A DNA stretch of 6,392 bases from Rudaea sp. GTDB taxonomy: Bacteria; Pseudomonadota; Gammaproteobacteria; Xanthomonadales; Rhodanobacteraceae. The notes under the pieces were generated by a model that worked only from the letters and a program-made list of their open reading frames with translations, ran no database searches and was not told the origin of the DNA. This document shows positions 3,732 to 6,392 of this stretch, piece by piece. Within the stretch, counting starts at the first letter, position 1, and the number at the start of each line of letters is the position of its first letter. The stretch is taken from assembly GCA_025934455.1 (NCBI GenBank), contig JAICYA010000125.1, positions 1 to 6,392 of the forward strand, written 5' to 3'. The position numbers and the translations under genes were made by a program.

Positions 3732-6392
3732 ATGAAACATCGCAAGAACATCCTGACGGCGAGCATTCTCGCCAGCCTGTTCCTGGCCGCCGCGGCGCAA
3801 GCGCAGGATGCCGCGAAGCAGGCGCCAGAACCCGGTGCGGCACCGGTCGGGCAGGTATTGCTGGCCCAGAATGACGCCAACGACAACAGCAATAGAAAAA
3901 ACAAGAGCAAGGAGGCGGAGGAACTCGGCACCATAGTGGTTTCCGGCATCCGCGAAAGCCTCAAGGCGTCGCTGGACAAGAAACGCGACGCCGACGCGAT
4001 CATCGACGCGATCACCGCCGAGGATATCGGCAAGTTCCCGGCGACCAACGTCGCCGAGGCGATGGCGCAATTGCCCGGTGTTACCCTCGACCGCGCGTTC
4101 AGCGCGACGCAGAAGGTCAGCATCGACGGCCTCGACCCGAGCCTGAATCTGTCCTACCTCGACGGCCATCCGGTCGCACAGGCGGTGTGGCGCTACGGCG
4201 ACAACCCGGATCGCGGCTTCAATTACTCGTTGCTGCCGCCGGAAATCCTCGGTGGCCTGGAGATCTACAAGAGCCCCGAAGCGCGCCTGCCCGAAGGCAG
4301 CCTTGGCGGCACGATCATCATGCATACGCGCCTGCCGCTGGATCTGCCCAGCAACACGCTCGACGGCAGCGTCGGCTGGAACTACAACGAGATGGAAGGC
4401 AAGGGCAAGCCGAACATCTCCGGGTTCTACAGCTGGAAGAGCGACGACAAGACGTTCGGGGTCGACGTTTCCGCCCAGCATTACGAGCAGGTGACCAGCC
4501 GCCAGGGCGAGGAAATCTTCGGCTACACGCCGGTTGCCAACATCGCGGCGAACAATCCGCTCGTTGCCGCGCAAGTCGCCTCCGGCTCGATCAAATCTAC
4601 CGACGTGATGCCGAACGAAATCAACATCGCCTACTTCCAGCAGACCGAGAAGCGCGACAGCGTGACCTCGAACATCCAGTTCAAGCCGAACGAGAACTTC
4701 GATACCACGCTCAGCCTGATGTGGATGCGCGACGATCTGTCGAACTGGAACCAGTCGATGTACGCGTTCCCGGTGTGGCTGACGAGCACCGTCGCCGGCA
4801 TCGACCAGCTCACCTCGAATGGCCATGGCCTGATCACCGGCGGGCACAGCTGCGATCCGTCCACGCAGTCGAACTGCGCGGGCGCGGCCGGCACGGTGTT
4901 CGACAACCAGGTGCGGCATGCGGTGGTGAGCACGCGCGGCGCGGATTGGCGCGCAAGCTGGCGCCAGGACAACTGGAAACTGTCCGGCCAGGTCGGCGTG
5001 AGCACGTCGCGCAATCCGAGCACGCAGGCGTTCATCGAGCCGGTGTATTTCGGCGGCTACACCTGGGATATCAACAAGGGCTTCAAGTTCGACGACCCCG
5101 CCACGGCGACCAATCCGGCGAGCTGGGCGGGCGCGGGCTGGATGGGCAACTACGGCGAATGGCCCGATCGCGCGCGCGACAACTATGCGCAGGCTGATTT
5201 CTCCATGGACTTCAACGGATTCATCAACCAGTTGCTGCTCGGTGCGCGCTGGGCCGATCACCACGAAGGCCAGAACCTGCTGGTGTGGAGTGGCGGCGTG
5301 CGCGTGGGCAGCCTGACCCAGGTCGGCGCCGGCGGACTCACCGACCTCAGCGGATTCGATTTCTGGTCGGGCGCGGCGAACCACGTGCAGCCGAGCAGCG
5401 GTGGCGCGGTGACGAGCTGGGTGACCGGAAGCCCGAATTACCAGAACCCGCAGTTCCTGTACGCGCCGTATGTGTACCAGGGCACCTACAACATCGACCA
5501 GTCCAGCGATGCCGGGTACGCCCAGCTCAATTTCGGCGCCGACAAGTTGCGCGGCAATTTCGGCCTGCGCTTCGTGCACAGCATGCTCGACAGCACCGGT
5601 TACGTGGTCAGTGCGGATCAGCTCAATACGCTGCCGCCGCCGGCGGGCAGCTACCAGACCGTGAGCAGCACGCACAACAACGTGCTGCCGGCGCTGAACA
5701 TCGCCTACAGCGTGCAGGACGACTTCATCCTGCGCGGCGCGGCCTCGGAAACGATCGCGTTCGCGCCGTACAACCAGGAAGCGCCGTACACGTTCACGAA
5801 CGACTCGGTGCTCACCGGCACCGGCGGCAACGCGCGCCTGAGTCCGTACAAGTCGAACAACTTCAACTTCTCGGCCGAATGGTATTTCGCACCGGAGTCG
5901 ATTCTGGCGGCGTCCGTGTTCTACAAGGACGTGCGCAACTACATCGTCAACGGCGTCGAGACCGAGCGCCTGTTCAACTCGCTGTTCACCAGCAATCCGG
6001 GTCAGTACGCACAGCTCGCGGCCGGCAATTGCGACGACAAGGGCTTCTGCGACTACAGCATTTCGCGTCCGGTCGACGGCGGCAAGGCCAAGGTCAAGGG
6101 CGCGGCGCTCAGCTACCAGCAGGCGTTCGGCGAAACCGGCTTCGGCGTACGCGCGAACTACACGTACTCGGACGGCACCACGCGCGGCGGCGGCGCGTTG
6201 CCCTACAACTCGAAGAACTCGGTCAGCTTCTCGCCGTACTACGAAAAGGACCAGCTCAGCGCGAGTCTGTCGTTCACGCGCCGCAGCAGCTACCTCGCCG
6301 GCGGCTACGTGGCGGGGGCGCCGGATACGTTCGTCGCGCCGTACAAGGAGCTCGATGCGAGCGTGGCATGGCGTTTCAACAATCACTTCCAG
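3732..6392 (+). CDS. TonB-dependent outer-membrane receptor for a carbohydrate (3' end cut by window edge)
   Basis: Outer-membrane active transporter powered by TonB-ExbB-ExbD, probably taking up a sugar or oligosaccharide. 887 codons are open to the edge; receptors of the Xanthomonas/Caulobacter TonB type run to roughly 850-1000 residues, so probably only the last barrel strands are missing. Residues 1-24 form a signal peptide (basic MKHRK, hydrophobic core, cleavage likely after AQA at 22-24). A hydrophilic Asn/Lys-rich linker (about 46-64) leads to a TonB-box-like LGTIVVSG (65-72). The plug follows (about 75-200): DIGKFPATNVAEAMAQLPGV, SIDGLDPSLN, then LEIYKSPEARLPEGSLGGTI. The remainder alternates aromatic/polar strands and Gly/Asn/Ser loops typical of a beta-barrel. 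Two close cysteine pairs (C374/C382 and C767/C773) may form loop disulfides. It follows the kinase by 89 bases with no clear terminator or operator between, so co-transcription is likely. The family is clear; the substrate is inferred only from the neighbouring sugar genes. Confidence 0.93.
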   Translation, partial: MKHRKNILTASILASLFLAAAAQAQDAAKQAPEPGAAPVGQVLLAQNDANDNSNRKNKSKEAEELGTIVVSGIRESLKASLDKKRDADAIIDAITAEDIGKFPATNVAEAMAQLPGVTLDRAFSATQKVSIDGLDPSLNLSYLDGHPVAQAVWRYGDNPDRGFNYSLLPPEILGGLEIYKSPEARLPEGSLGGTIIMHTRLPLDLPSNTLDGSVGWNYNEMEGKGKPNISGFYSWKSDDKTFGVDVSAQHYEQVTSRQGEEIFGYTPVANIAANNPLVAAQVASGSIKSTDVMPNEINIAYFQQTEKRDSVTSNIQFKPNENFDTTLSLMWMRDDLSNWNQSMYAFPVWLTSTVAGIDQLTSNGHGLITGGHSCDPSTQSNCAGAAGTVFDNQVRHAVVSTRGADWRASWRQDNWKLSGQVGVSTSRNPSTQAFIEPVYFGGYTWDINKGFKFDDPATATNPASWAGAGWMGNYGEWPDRARDNYAQADFSMDFNGFINQLLLGARWADHHEGQNLLVWSGGVRVGSLTQVGAGGLTDLSGFDFWSGAANHVQPSSGGAVTSWVTGSPNYQNPQFLYAPYVYQGTYNIDQSSDAGYAQLNFGADKLRGNFGLRFVHSMLDSTGYVVSADQLNTLPPPAGSYQTVSSTHNNVLPALNIAYSVQDDFILRGAASETIAFAPYNQEAPYTFTNDSVLTGTGGNARLSPYKSNNFNFSAEWYFAPESILAASVFYKDVRNYIVNGVETERLFNSLFTSNPGQYAQLAAGNCDDKGFCDYSISRPVDGGKAKVKGAALSYQQAFGETGFGVRANYTYSDGTTRGGGALPYNSKNSVSFSPYYEKDQLSASLSFTRRSSYLAGGYVAGAPDTFVAPYKELDASVAWRFNNHFQ

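Noticed and set aside
3705..6386. Very long open frame (893 codons) on the minus strand opposite the receptor gene
   Set aside because: Its translation is dominated by Arg, Ala, Val and His without domain motifs, as expected from the complement of high-GC coding sequence. The plus strand has a clear signal peptide, ribosome site and TonB-receptor motifs over the same span.
1..6392. Possible new defence, mobile or RNA-based system
   Set aside because: Every long stretch is accounted for by four well-known sugar-uptake families; no transposase, integrase, nuclease, toxin-antitoxin pair, direct-repeat array or structured RNA was seen on either strand.

Overview
The window is a high-GC stretch of gammaproteobacterial type, most likely from the Xanthomonadaceae/Rhodanobacteraceae group. 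This rests on the protein style: the TonB-dependent receptor is of the large Xanthomonas/Caulobacter type, and the LacI regulator, FucP-type sugar carrier and glucokinase-family kinase read like those beside such receptors in xanthomonads. The genus is not determinable from what I can see.

Layout: two divergent transcription units share one regulatory region. On the minus strand, a FucP-family sugar/H+ symporter (2295 to 1027) is followed after only 7 bases by a LacI-family repressor (1019 down to the left edge, missing its last few residues). On the plus strand, a glucokinase-family sugar kinase (2623-3642) is followed after 89 bases by a TonB-dependent outer-membrane receptor (3732 to the right edge, 887 codons visible, C-terminus cut off). 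The 327-base divergent region (2296-2622) holds two copies of an operator-like palindrome sharing the 12-base core TGACAACGTTGT, one in front of each unit. A second, different palindrome sits next to the kinase-side copy.

Together the genes form a carbohydrate-utilisation locus with a TonB-dependent receptor (a 'CUT' locus): receptor for uptake across the outer membrane, MFS carrier for the inner membrane, cytoplasmic kinase for trapping the sugar as a phosphate, and a LacI repressor that probably controls both units and itself. The sugar cannot be fixed from the window: glucose and N-acetylglucosamine are the main candidates, since xanthomonads use glucokinase-family kinases and FucP-type carriers for both. 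No glycoside hydrolase or nagA/nagB-type gene is present here; one may lie past either edge.

I found no mobile element, RNA gene, CRISPR array or long repeat, and no sign of a new kind of system. The most informative points are the operator arrangement, a His-to-Gln change in the kinase sugar site, and loss of two key acidic positions in the carrier compared with E. coli FucP.
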